A stretch of DNA of 64,000 bases from Kalmusia sp. IMI 367209 (Eukaryota; Ascomycota; Dothideomycetes; Pleosporales; Didymosphaeriaceae): the NCBI GenBank assembly GCA_027946365.1, contig JAPEUQ010000022.1, positions 1 through 64,000 on the forward strand, written 5' to 3'. Both the position numbers and the translations under genes were made by a program. Each line of letters starts with the position of its first letter. The stretch's first letter is position 1. The notes beneath the pieces were generated by a model that did no database searches, was not told the DNA's origin, and worked only from the letters and a program-made list of their open reading frames with translations. Below, piece after piece: positions 12,411-22,784 of the stretch.

Positions 12411-14497
12411 ATGCTCGCCCAACACCCCCACGACGTCACTTTACCTATTTTCACCAAGCACGGCAGCCAACTCCATGCCCGCGCCATCGCCCAATCTTGG
12501 CTCGAAAAGCTCTCTTCGATCCTCTCAAAAAACGATGTCTCCAATCTTCCAAGTACCTTCCATACCGACAGCTGGTGGCGCGACTTCCTCTGCCTCACGT
12601 GGGACTTCCGCACAATCCGCTCCCTTCCTGCAATCACGACTTTTCTCTCTTCCAACTTACCGCAAACCAATTTTTCAAGTCTCCGTCTAGAAGATGATGG
12701 CCAGGCTTTTGCGCCGCACTTCGAAACACCGCTTGAAGGACTTGAATGGATAGCTTCAATTTTCTACTTTGAAACCAAGGTGGGAAGAGGGAAGGGCGTT
12801 TTGAGGCTCGCGCAGGGCGAGGATGGCGTGTGGAAAGCTCATTTCTTGAGTACGACGTTGTTGGAATTAAAGGGATATGAGGAGTTGGCGGGGGCAAGGA
12901 GAAAGCATGGGGGCAACAATGCATTGGATGGAATGAGCGGAGGGATGGGTAAGGGTGGTTTGAACTGGCAGGAGAGGAGGGAAAAAGATCAGGAATTTCT
13001 TGATGAAGAGCCGGATGTTCTGATCATTGGTGCCGGTAAGATTGTCATGCTGTCTGGATAACAATGCTGACGCTGCGTGCAGGACAATCCGGTCTTAATG
13101 TTGCTGCCCGCCTGCAAGGACTCAATATGACTGCCCTCATCATCGATAAAAACGAGCGTGTAGGGGACAACTGGCGTCATCGCTACCGGACTCTCGTCAC
13201 TCACGGTATGCAATTCTTCATCCTCTATCCATCTATCCAAACTAATCACGCACTAGACCCTGTACAGTACACCCACATGGCATACATGCCCTTCCCATCT
13301 ACATGGCCATTATTCACACCCAAAGACAAGCTTGCAGGTAATACGCATTTTCGTTGTACGGCCTTAGGACAGAAGTTCGAGGATATTTCGCATTGAGTTA
13401 CCCCAAGACACATAACACAAAGATCAAACTTTATCCTCTGACTGCATATGCCAAGTTTCTAACCTGGAACAGACTGGTTTGAAATTTATGCATCTGCCCT
13501 CGAGCTGAATATCTGGACCTCGACCACCGTCTCGTCGGCCACCTATGCTGACAGGATCAAGAAATGGACCGTAACCGTAGCCCGCGGCGATGGCACCATG
13601 CGCACCCTCCACCCTTTGCATGTCGTCTTCTGCACCGGTCACTCTGGCGAACCGCTCGTCCCCAGCTTCCCCGGCCAAGAAACATTCAAAGGCACCGTGT
13701 ACCACGCCTCGCAGCACAAAGATGCCTCCGCCCACACGGGCGTCCTAGACGGCAAAAGGGTAGTCGTAGTAGGCACGGGAAACTCAGGCCACGACATAGC
13801 GCAAAACTACCATCTCTCCGGCGCCTCCAGCGTGACGATGCTGCAACGCCGCGGCACATACGTGATCCAGGCATCCAAAGGCCTCTTCATGCTGCACGAG
13901 AACATGTACGAAGAAGGCGGGCCGCCGCTCGAAGATGCAGATGTGTGGGGGAACTCGCTGCCCAACGCCGTGCAGTTTGCGCTCAACGTCTCCCTGACGA
14001 ATCGCATCAAGGAAGCCGAGAAAGAGAATCTAGAGGGCCTGCAGAAGGCGGGGTTCAAGGTGGATTTTGGGCACGACGGCTCGGGCATATACCGTAAATA
14101 CATCACTCGCGGCGGCGGGTACTACATCGATGTCGGCTGCAGCCAGCTCATCATCGACGGTAAGATTAAAGTCGTCCAGTCCCCCGATGGCATCAGCCGC
14201 TTCTCGGATGCTGGCCTCGTGCTCGCCGATGGGCGCCACCTGGACGCAGATATCGTCGTTCTCGCAACGGGCTACGCCAATATGCGCACAAGCGTCGAAA
14301 AGGCTTTTGGCAAGAAGGAAGCGGATAGATGCAAAGATGTATGGGATCTAGACGAGGAAGGCGAAATTAATGCGATGTGGAGGCCGAGCGGGCATCCGGC
14401 GCTGTGGTTCTTTGGCGGGAATCTGGCGCTATGTAGGATTATGAGTCGGTTTTTGGCGCTGCAGATCAAGGCGCGGAGCGTAGGGTTGGTGGAGTGA
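12411..14497 (+). CDS. Flavin-containing monooxygenase, YUCCA-like
   Basis: A FAD- and NADPH-dependent monooxygenase acting on an unknown small molecule. Four exons (12411-13035, 13083-13205, 13257-13337, 13473-14497) give 617 residues with correct phase at each junction. About 200 N-terminal residues precede the FAD Rossmann motif VLIIGAGQSG (about 202-211), split by intron 1. The FMO-type fingerprint FKGTVYHASQH and the NADPH Rossmann motif VVVVGTGNSG (about 370-380) follow, then the conserved LATGY near the C-terminus. The N-terminal extension is usual for fungal YUCCA-like enzymes and may be a SnoaL/NTF2-like fold. ATG 12411 was chosen because an in-frame ATG at 12375 lies within the upstream repeat. 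Intron 3 (135 bp) is longer than its neighbours and carries a copy of the upstream repeat. Plant YUCCAs oxidise indole-pyruvate; that substrate is not implied here. Confidence 0.88.
13388..13424 (+). repeat. Third copy of the FMO leader repeat, within intron 3
   Basis: The sequence GAGTTACCCCAAGACACATA matches the core of the two units just upstream of the gene at 12301-12410. It sits entirely inside the 135-bp intron 13338-13472. Confidence 0.5.
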
Positions 14498-14784
14498 GGG
14501 ATGGAACTGAGGTGCTATACTAGTGTCCTTGTTCACTATACACTTTTTGGCAATACCTACTACGATGGCCATTGTTTTACTTTCTATCTACTTAAGTTTC
14601 GTCCTCAGTCCTATGTGGAGCTTGAATATCAACGATTCAAGGATGCACACCTGGTAGATATTCACATTGAACTCAAGTGAAGAACAAGCTAGAATGGGGG
14701 CAGCAGCTGTGCCAAATATGAGTCTATCATAAATTCGATATGCCGTATATCACTATGCAATGCACCAGAGTAGATAGTCCCCTG

Positions 14785-17079
14785 TCATGCGCCTCTCCTA
14801 ACATTTGTGCTCATCAGTGTGATCTTTTTTGCCTTCTTCTTCTTCCCTCCAGCCTGCTTCTTAGGCGCATCTGCATCATCTAGCGACATGATTTGCGCTT
14901 GAGCTACCATTGCATCTTCCTCATGCAGCAAATCCTTTTCCCAACCCTGCAGCCAACCATCATCCTGCGTATCGTGGTCCAGAGGAGCCATGATTGGTGA
15001 TGTTGGGGCTATAGCAGCGGTACCCCAAACGGTGCGAGACGCACTGGGACTTGTCGATGGTGAGGCTAGTGACGCGAAACCCTGCCCTCTCCTTGATGGC
15101 CACGGAGGCGATGTTGAAGTGCTTTCCGTATCTGCCGGTGCCATTGTCTCGGGGATGCTGCCTTGAGCCAGAGGCTGGAAGTCATCGGCCGAAAACTTTT
15201 CTGTAATGCTATTTCTCTTCCGCCTTGCCGCCGCAAACTCAGCGTACTCAGCTTTCTCTGCTCGCAGACGGGCCTTTTCCTCCTTTGACTCCTTATCCTG
15301 ATTCTTCTTCCTCCTTTTCTCGATCTCTGGCACAAAGTTTTCGAGAATCTCAGGCGCTACCGTATCAGTCCAATCACATTCCAGAAAGCTAACTTCGCAA
15401 CCATACGGTAAATGTGCAAGATATTTGGTGCGTTTGCGCAGATCGTCGTCAACAACGTGGCCTGTAGATACACGCTCCACCCGTGGTAAGATAGTCGATG
15501 GAAACGACGCGAAGCTTCCAAATGCTGCCTTCAAGATGCGAATGTCTAAAGGCGAGAGATAGTAATGCAAGAGCGCTTGGTAGAAGAAATACTCGGACGG
15601 CGTATGTTGGTTGTCGTGCTGTTGGCGATTGCGAATTTCAGCTAAGGTTGATCCAATCCCACCGTGACTTGTTCGTGGTAAATGTGACGACATGGAAGGC
15701 TTCCTTGCGTTTGCCGGACCTACGTCCGCTCCATTGGCAAGCTGGGCGTCAGTGTTTACCTCTGGAATGAGTGTTTGAGTCTGTGACGGCAGGCTCTGAC
15801 CCGACTTCGCTGCATTCTGCACCGAGTACATGCTTGGCGTTTCTTCGTCGAGTTCGTGGAAAATGATATCAGCTTTTTTCGGTTTTGGCTCGACTGGCTT
15901 GGACGGCATCTCAGGTGGATTACCGACACCCTTGACCTTCTCTTTCGATTCCTGAATTGAACGTATAGCCTTCCTCATCCATTCAATATTATCCTCTCCA
16001 AACATAAGCTCGTCCTCCTTCCCTTGCTGCTGCAACTGATGAACTTCAGCGTCAAACTGTTCGACCATGTAATCCTCTCCACCTCTCATTACACGGGCAT
16101 AATCCATTACTTCTGCGGCGTGATACCAAGGAATGTCCTCATCCTTAGCGAGAGCGTCAGCGCCATCCCGTGGCATTGCCAAAGTACTTCCTGCGGATCT
16201 CCTAACTAGGCGCAGGATAACATCACCACCTTCTCGCGGTGGCTCGCCTTCCTGGCCCATGTACCAGCGCACAGGTCTCGTCTCCGAAATGTAGATACTG
16301 TCCCAGCACAACGGGCACTTCTTCGAGCGTGCCCTCTTTTCTAGCGCTGCTTTCCCCTCATCTTCTGATTGCATGTAGCGTATCAGGCAGGGTAAGCAGA
16401 ATATATGACCGCACTTCGCCATCCTGGGGGCTACCGGAGTCCCTAGGCATATCGGGCACGAAGCATCCTGTGATTGCGAGGATGCCAATATCTGCAGGAC
16501 ATTGTTCCAGTCCAGGTGTATATCGGCGTCGACGCTTTGGGCGCGGTAGTCGCCGCGGGGATCGACGATGAAGCGGTAGTTGGCGTGCACATACCTCGCC
16601 TTGTCTGTGGCGTGATAGCCCGACCCTAGGCCCCACGTCGGATTCCGCCGGTAGTTTCTGCCATGGCCGTGAGAGTGGTAGTTGTTCTGTGGGCGAGGCG
16701 GAAGGCTAAAGTTCATGAGGTGGGTGATGGACGTCTGCCCTTTGCGGCTGCTGAACGGACGCATGGCGATCTGCCGAGGATTAGCACTCCACCAGCTCGC
16801 GGACCTCCAGTACACACTCACCGACTCGGCAATGGCATCATCATCTGCCTGGCGGAATCGCTTCGAAGCCTTATGCTGCTTCCGGCTTTGTTGAGATGTG
16901 CGGGGTGTGGGTGAAGCGCGCGTCGCAGCCCCCGCGCCGAAGCTGCTGCCACTGCGTCGCTGGCCGTAGCTGTAGTCGCCGGTCGCGGCAGAGCTGGGCT
17001 GTGTCTGCGCTGGAGAAAGCTGCCCGGACGTCGCCGCAGCCTTAGACGAGGTCGGGGCCGCGTTGGGGTTCGAAGACAT
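14785..17079 (-). CDS. RING-finger E3 ubiquitin ligase, RNF10/Mag2 family
   Basis: A RING E3 whose homologues (human RNF10, yeast Mag2) ubiquitylate 40S ribosomal proteins. The open frame is 764 residues. After a low-complexity N-terminus come the family block ITHLMNFSLPPRP and KARYVHANYRFIV. A C3HC4 RING follows: CPIC, then CGHIFCLPC, and CPLC. Downstream are the YQALLHYYLSPLDIRILK and DDLRKRTKYLAHLPYGC EVSF blocks seen in RNF10, then a charged helix (EKRRKKNQDKESKEEKARL) and a Lys-rich tail. The segment 16821-16771 has GTGAGT, GCTAATC and CAG signals and is 51 nt without a stop. It is therefore very probably an intron, which would give 747 residues. The gene starts head-to-head with the Ubp3/USP10-type gene, 650 bp away. 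Confidence 0.85.
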   Translation of the reverse strand: MSSNPNAAPTSSKAAATSGQLSPAQTQPSSAATGDYSYGQRRSGSSFGAGAATRASPTPRTSQQSRKQHKASKRFRQADDDAIAESVSVYWRSASWWSANPRQIAMRPFSSRKGQTSITHLMNFSLPPRPQNNYHSHGHGRNYRRNPTWGLGSGYHATDKARYVHANYRFIVDPRGDYRAQSVDADIHLDWNNVLQILASSQSQDASCPICLGTPVAPRMAKCGHIFCLPCLIRYMQSEDEGKAALEKRARSKKCPLCWDSIYISETRPVRWYMGQEGEPPREGGDVILRLVRRSAGSTLAMPRDGADALAKDEDIPWYHAAEVMDYARVMRGGEDYMVEQFDAEVHQLQQQGKEDELMFGEDNIEWMRKAIRSIQESKEKVKGVGNPPEMPSKPVEPKPKKADIIFHELDEETPSMYSVQNAAKSGQSLPSQTQTLIPEVNTDAQLANGADVGPANARKPSMSSHLPRTSHGGIGSTLAEIRNRQQHDNQHTPSEYFFYQALLHYYLSPLDIRILKAAFGSFASFPSTILPRVERVSTGHVVDDDLRKRTKYLAHLPYGCEVSFLECDWTDTVAPEILENFVPEIEKRRKKNQDKESKEEKARLRAEKAEYAEFAAARRKRNSITEKFSADDFQPLAQGSIPETMAPADTESTSTSPPWPSRRGQGFASLASPSTSPSASRTVWGTAAIAPTSPIMAPLDHDTQDDGWLQGWEKDLLHEEDAMVAQAQIMSLDDADAPKKQAGGKKKKAKKITLMSTNVRRGA
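16771..16821 (-). other. Probable 51-nt in-frame intron in the RNF10/Mag2-type gene
   Basis: On the minus strand the segment begins GTGAGTGTG, has a branch-like GCTAATC about 12 nt before the end, and finishes CGGCAG. It is a multiple of three with no stop, so retention or removal both keep the frame. The 17 encoded residues (Trp- and Ser-rich) interrupt the otherwise family-like stretch before the HLMNFSLPPR block. Confidence 0.65.
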
Positions 17080-17729
17080 GGTCCCACCAGAGCGGGCCGA
17101 CGGCGACGGCGATGACGATGACGGCTGCAGAGCTCACTGTGCCAGAGCTAGCTAGCCGCAAGGGGGAGGGCAAACACAGCGGAAGGACGGGGAAGGAGAA
17201 AAAGAAGTGCGATTAGGAAGGGAGACTGAATTGTATCTATGGTGGTTGGCGGTTGGGTCCCGGAGGACTTGAAGGAGGAACAGTCACCCGCAGTGGCCAA
17301 ACCGATGACATGGGGTATCGCCCATTAGTCATGTTGGTCACGTGATCACTTGCTGGGAAATAGAGCGTGGCTCGTCCAAGTCTACAGCTTCTGGCTAATG
17401 CTTGTCCATTTCTGCAAGTCCGGCATCATTTCGTAGCCGCTCTTCTGCGAGGGTCCGCGCCCGTGCGTCTGCATCACATTCACTGCACGCGCCTCTTTGT
17501 GTTCACCTGTGTTCACTTGTGTTCATAGCTGCTTGCTACTAGGCCGCTAAGACGCCGACCGACAAACAGCCGGCAGCGCACAGGCCGCTTTCGCGAGCTG
17601 CTTTGCGAGAGTCGTTCGAACTCCTTCCATCAGTTGCTCAGGCACACCGCGCCCTACACCCTCGTCCACTTTTGCTCTCCTCTCCTCTCCGGGCACGCCT
17701 GACGCTGCCCAATATGGAGTACTGAGGCC
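17080..17729. promoter_or_regulatory. Bidirectional promoter between Mag2-type E3 and Ubp3-type DUB
   Basis: About 650 bp separate the two divergent start codons. The segment contains no convincing coding frame and must carry both promoters. Near 17500-17530 GTGTTCAC(C/T)(T/A)GTGTTCA-type sequence is repeated. No transcription factor site could be assigned with confidence. Confidence 0.55.
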
Positions 17730-20700
17730 ATGAGCGCGCCCGATCCTACCAGCCGACTTGCACCCCAGCCTGCCCGCTCCGCCAGCTCGCGCGACGCTGC
17801 TTCGGACCCCAGCAACAATTATTGAGCGCAACTGCATCCGCCGCCGCTGCGCCGCACCAACGCATTATACACACGAGTCGCAGGGTACGTACAGAGAGTT
17901 GCCAACTCTTTTCCTTCCGTTGCCTCACAAGTTGGCTGCTTGGTCTCTGGCCGGCGCAACTGTGAAGGCAACAACAGCATCGCCTGTCGCCCATGATGCC
18001 AGGCCACACTATACCTCCTGCTATCCCCTCTCCATCCTGGAAGGCGGCAAGGTGACCACCAATACTACCACCTTCCCCCTCAAACACACTCTCCCGTTCA
18101 TCACAATCCCTACACCCCGTACCCTCACCCGCACTATGTACCTCAGCACGCGTCGGCGTACCCGCAGCCGCAATGGTACGCCATAAACCCATACGCACAG
18201 CAGCAGCATCATCAGTATGCGATGCCTCCGCGCCAATTCCAGCCGCATGGCTCGCCGGTCGTAGTTTCCTCGCACCCACACATGGCCCACCTGCCGCCTG
18301 TCAATCGAACCATGGCACAAACGCCGCCCATCGTGCATTCACGCACTCCTCCAGCGCCGCGCATTCCTACGCCTCAGCGGACCCCGCAGCCAGTGTCGTC
18401 CACACCGTCTGTCCATTCGCAGACGCTGATATCTTCGCCGACGCCCCCCACCAATATGACCACCCCGACTCCGCCGCCACCCACGACCCCTTCAGTATCA
18501 TCGGTGACCGTAGGACCAGCGCCGCCACAACCTGGGACATATACGCCTTTCTATCCACAGCTGCCTTGGCTGTCGGTTCAGAATGCAGAGTTTCCCCCAC
18601 GCGCATCACAAAAGAAGCGGCGGAGAAGGGCTCCGGTACCGGCGCATGAGGACGGTCTGGCTCTGCCGTCGCGCGAGCAACCGATGGAGGTTGGAAAAGG
18701 TGAAGAGTCAAGGGAATTGCCAAATGACGCCCATCGCATTTCGATCGAAGCACCGAACAAGTCATTGGCTTCGATTGCGGCTCCAGCTTCAGAAGCGGAG
18801 GCCGATACCCCGCAGATCTCTCGTCCTTTACAGGTCGATTCAACCCATCCTGCGCCTCCGTCTACAGCCGCACCAGTACAACCTCTACGCGCGCCGCACG
18901 CCCGCAGCCAGACAAGGCCTGCTGTTCCGCTCATCCCGATAAGACCTGCCAAGGCGCCCAGCGTCACATCGACCACACAGAAATCAACGAAGTCGACGGG
19001 AGTAGACAAGGATGATAGGAAGACAGAGGTCACTGTACCTGCTACTCCCATAGCAGAGACAAGTGGGAATTCCGGAGAAACCGCAAAGGCGTCTCCACCA
19101 AAAGCAGCCCCAAAGTCATGGGCTGAGCTGCTCCGTTCCAAGGACGCTGCAGCCGCCGTCAAAGCCCCTATTGCTCCTAACACTGCCACGCCAAAAAATG
19201 GTTCGGTGGCGCCCAAGAGCAATTCTCTTAGCGATGTCCTTTCTTCTTATTCTGTGGATTCCGACAAAAAGCTTTCCTTTCTTGAGCCCCGTGGTCTTGT
19301 AAATACGGGCAACTTGTGTTATATGAATTCAGTGAGTAAATCGTCCAACCTACATATCCTCATAGAGCTAACCCTTCGTAGATTCTTCAAGCTCTTCTTT
19401 TCTGCGTACCGTTCTACGATTTCTTGGATCAGGTCGCAAAGCGCGCTGTGCATAGCTTCAAGTCCGAAACCCCTCTTGTTGACGCTATGTGAGTACGGCC
19501 TGCAGCCACTCAACAGCAAATTCTAACTGTCTGTAGGATCATGTTTATGCGCGATTTCAAAGTAATCGACTCGGCTGGCTCTGCCGAAAAGCTTCGCATG
19601 CGTCTGAAAGATACCGAGCTTGAGCAATACGGCGAGCCTCTCACTCCAGAATACGTCTACGATGTCATCAGACGTTTGCCCCGCTTCGATAATATGAAGC
19701 GCGGCCAGCAAGAGGATGCGGAGGAATTCTTGGGGTTCCTTCTCGCCGGTCTTCATGACGAATGTGCTCATGTCATCAAAAGCTCACGATCCTCGAATGC
19801 AACCGAGAACACGGGCACTTCGCCAAAGAGCGAGCGTTCCGGATCTATTGATGGCGGTTGGCTAGAGGTCGGCCCAAAACAGAAGGCGTCGGTCACACAA
19901 TCCTCAGGCGCCGTTGAGTTCGAAAGCCCGCTCACGAAGATCTTTGGTGGCAAGATTCGGTCTGAATACCGCAAACCAGGCGAGAAGCCGTCTGTCACCC
20001 TGGAGCCTTACCAGCCACTGCAATTGGACATTGGCTCACCCAATATCAACAACATCGCTGATGCATTGAAGGGGCTGACGCACCTTGAAACTCTTGACGG
20101 CGCCGCAAGGGGCACTCGCGCCTCCACCAAACAAATGTTTATCGAGACCTTGCCACCGGTGCTGATACTTCATCTCAAACGTTTCCATTACGATGCGAAC
20201 GGGCCCCAAAAGATTTGGAAGAAAATCGGATATCCCCTTGAGCTAGATATTCCAAAGGAGGTGTTCCCACCGCACAAGCGGGGAGGTCTCACTGTGCGAG
20301 GTGGCTCACCACGGTATCGATTGACGGCCGTCGTTTACCACCACGGTAAGAATGCGAGTGGTGGTCACTACACCGTTGACCTTCGTCGGCAAGAGGGTCG
20401 CGAGTGGATCCGAATGGACGACACGATCATCCGTCGCATCCGCGCAGAGGACGTCGCTGAAGGCGGTGCTGAAGAGGACCCCAAAGTCTTGGCTGCCGCT
20501 CTTGAGCAACACAAGAATGACACCATGAAGAGCAAGAACGTTTTCGAGCAGATCGGTGCCGATAACGAAGATGCAGAGTCGGATAAGGGTGGATGGAGCC
20601 AAGTCAACGGCTCCGAGAATAAGAAAGAGAAGAAGTGGGCTGGTGTCGTCAACGGCACAGCGACACCAAACTCGGCTGGGAAGAGGACGCCGTTGGCCAA

Positions 20701-20758
20701 GGAGAATGTGCGGGACAACAAAGTCGCATACATTCTGTTCTATCAACGCATCGAGTGA
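17730..20758 (+). CDS. Ubiquitin-specific protease, Ubp3/USP10 family (N-terminal part interrupted)
   Basis: A cysteine deubiquitinase. The catalytic core is intact: Cys box PRGLVNTGNLCYMNS at the end of exon 18222-19331, then ILQALLFCVPFYDFL (19382-19488), QQEDAEEFLGFLL, LHLKRFHYD and the His box GKNASGGHYTV in the last exon (19537-20758). Introns 19332-19381 and 19489-19536 are well formed. The N-terminus is long, Pro/Gln-rich and probably disordered. From ATG 17730 the frame looks coding (MSAPDPTSRLAPQPARS) but meets TGA at 17823-17825. Coding-like sequence then continues in the same frame (AQLHPPPLRRTNA). After an apparent intron it continues as SPMMPGHTIPPAIPSPSWK, then shifts frame near 18050 to QYYHLPPQTHSPVHHNPY and runs openly into the main exon. 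The first intact start is ATG 18222, which still yields the whole protease domain. It is divergent from the Mag2-type E3. Confidence 0.85.
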
Positions 20759-21198
20759 AGGCTGGAGATAGAAGGATCTTCCGATGCCCTTATATGCCTG
20801 GACGCTCGAATGGGATTATGACATCGCTTTCCGGATAGATGACTGGCGATACAAAAGTTCTTTCGGGTATTTGCGTTTGGCACATGCATGGTGAGCGTTC
20901 ATGGCGGTGCTTGTTGCATCGACGGCCTTCATGTAATGCATTTGCATGAGCGAGGTTCAAGGATGAGGAAGTTTTACCGTGGCTAAGGGAGAAGATATCC
21001 TCATGAAGGTGTTGAGAACATGAGGAGCATAATGACAATACTGTCTCATTCAAAAGTGTCTGCTATGAATTGCTTGGTGAGGTTGTAGTCTTCTTTCTAC
21101 ATGAGACGAGGATGACTATACATATGATTGCCTGCCCACTCCATTTTTCTCATGCCTAGTCCGTTACTTATTGGAATTGGGAAGACTTCCAATTACGC
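20759..21198. other. Convergent 3' intergenic region
   Basis: About 440 bp between the 3' ends of the Ubp3-type gene (+) and the dienelactone hydrolase gene (-). No coding potential or repeat was recognised; it presumably contains both transcription ends. Confidence 0.45.
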
Positions 21199-22454
21199 CT
21201 AGCAAACGTCTTCAACCTCAAGGTCCTCGCCACTTCGCGGACCCAGGTCGGATCGGAGCGTCCGATTGAACAGCTCCTTCAGCATCTCGAAGCAAATCCC
21301 CGACAGGGCAGCATCGTATCTTCCCTTGCTCAGCTCATCGCGGATAAACGCATCTGTTCGCACGTCAGCCCCAGCCTCTTCCATCGCCTTCCCATCTCCT
21401 CTCCGCTGTGCTAGTAAAATCAAAGAACTTACGTTGCGCCCACGCATGCTCGTAGAAACTAAACGTCACACCCGCCTCATGCAAGGTCTTCCGAATCAGG
21501 TCCCTGCCTTCAGGCGGCACATGGTTATCCAGCTTGCCGAAGATCATGACCAGCTCGCCTTTGATGTCTTTGGCACGGGCGAGCGAATCGTCGTTTTTAC
21601 CGTGCCCGAGGGAATGTGAGTGGATGTCAGTAGCAAAGTAGCACACGGACGCCGAGACGCGGGGGTCGAGGGCGCAGCGGTACGCGAGATGGCCTCCCAG
21701 ACACTGGGAGCGGGTCAGCGTCGGGTTGGAGGAGTACAGGGGGAAAGGGTGTGGTCACCATGCCGGTTGCGCCGATGCGGCCTGTACACGTCGGGAGGGA
21801 GAGCAGAGTGTCGATAGAGAGTGTGGCGTCTTCGTCGTAGGCGGATACTTTCTTTGTGATCTGTGGCTGTCTTAGTATACAATTTTCATAAGCAGAGACG
21901 GTATTGACTGGGTACCTTCCATTCATTTCCTGCATCGGTCCCTGGGACATCATACGCGAGAGGCTCGGGGCCTGTGAACTCATGGTAGGAGGAGGGAGCT
22001 GCGACGATGTAGCCCTGAGATGCTATTTGGCGGGCGAAACGGGCCACGGGGCCAGTCACTTGAGCAGGTCAGATCAAAGCTCCGGCACAGAGTATTTGGT
22101 CATCACGATAGTATATTGATAAATTCCTGGGAAAGGGAAGTCTCAAAACCCATAAATCGTGAATATGAGGGTGCGTGAAGAGAAGTAGATATAGGAGCAA
22201 AAGGCTCGAGGCACGAAAGAGACGAAAGTTATGAAATGTATCTGGTCATGAGGAATGTCAGTCTCACCTTGATAGATCTCACTAAACACCACCACGCCAG
22301 GGAACTTGGCCTTGGGGTAATTCGGAATGATCGGATGGAAGAGGAAAATGCCTGGCAGTCCAGTCAGCCCGAATCTTCCCAATTGCATGGCTCAATTACG
22401 CATATCGCCGCCCGCCTGGGTCGGCACATCCTTATGGGACTCCTGAATCAGCAT
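21199..22454 (-). CDS. Dienelactone hydrolase family protein
   Basis: An alpha/beta-hydrolase with a cysteine nucleophile, probably cytosolic. Six exons (22454-22400, 22351-22268, 22058-21916, 21860-21759, 21703-21433, 21353-21199) keep phase throughout and give 269 residues. The first exon (MLIQESHKDVPTQAGGDM) supplies the usual N-terminus of the family. The longer open frame starting at 22388 is in the first intron and is not the true start. The nucleophile motif GMCLGGH is created by splicing at 21758/21703 (Cys about 129). The acid is probably Asp in FGKLDNHVPPE and the base His in WAQHAFIRDE. Intron 2 (22267-22059) is unusually long at 209 bp and seems to end in AAG. It is divergently arranged with an SDR. 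Substrate unknown; bacterial namesakes act in chlorocatechol breakdown but the fungal family is broad. Confidence 0.85.
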
Positions 22455-22784
22455 GGTGTGCGTGGCTTGCTTGTTGTACCTCTGTGCTTTAGGTTCGGAT
22501 TGAGGCTCGGAACGGCACGATGCGGGGTGGAGGGGTTGTGTGTATGCAGCTCCTGCTCCGAACCACGCTGGTTTGGAGCAGGTGCTTCGGCTAAACTTTC
22601 CCGCTCGCGGATGTATATACAGCGACGCCTCTGGTCAACTGAGCCATGAAATACTGAATGTAATCTGGTTCTTTTTTGTAGTATGGGTTTCTAGGTCTGT
22701 CTTGAGTTTCATTGCATTTCATGTGGTGGTGCTCATTTGTATTTGCCTAATTCATCTTCCATCTACATATCCAACACCCGAGCC
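22455..22784. promoter_or_regulatory. Shared divergent promoter, dienelactone hydrolase / SDR
   Basis: 330 bp between two opposite start codons (22454 minus, 22785 plus). The sequence is T-rich toward the SDR side. No known operator was recognised. An in-frame ATG at 22737 would lengthen the SDR by 16 residues but does not fit the family start. Confidence 0.5.

Noticed and set aside
22143..22388. Open frame starting MQLGRFGLTGLPG as the dienelactone hydrolase start
   Set aside because: Its first codons lie in intron 1; splicing from ATG 22454 gives the family N-terminus instead.
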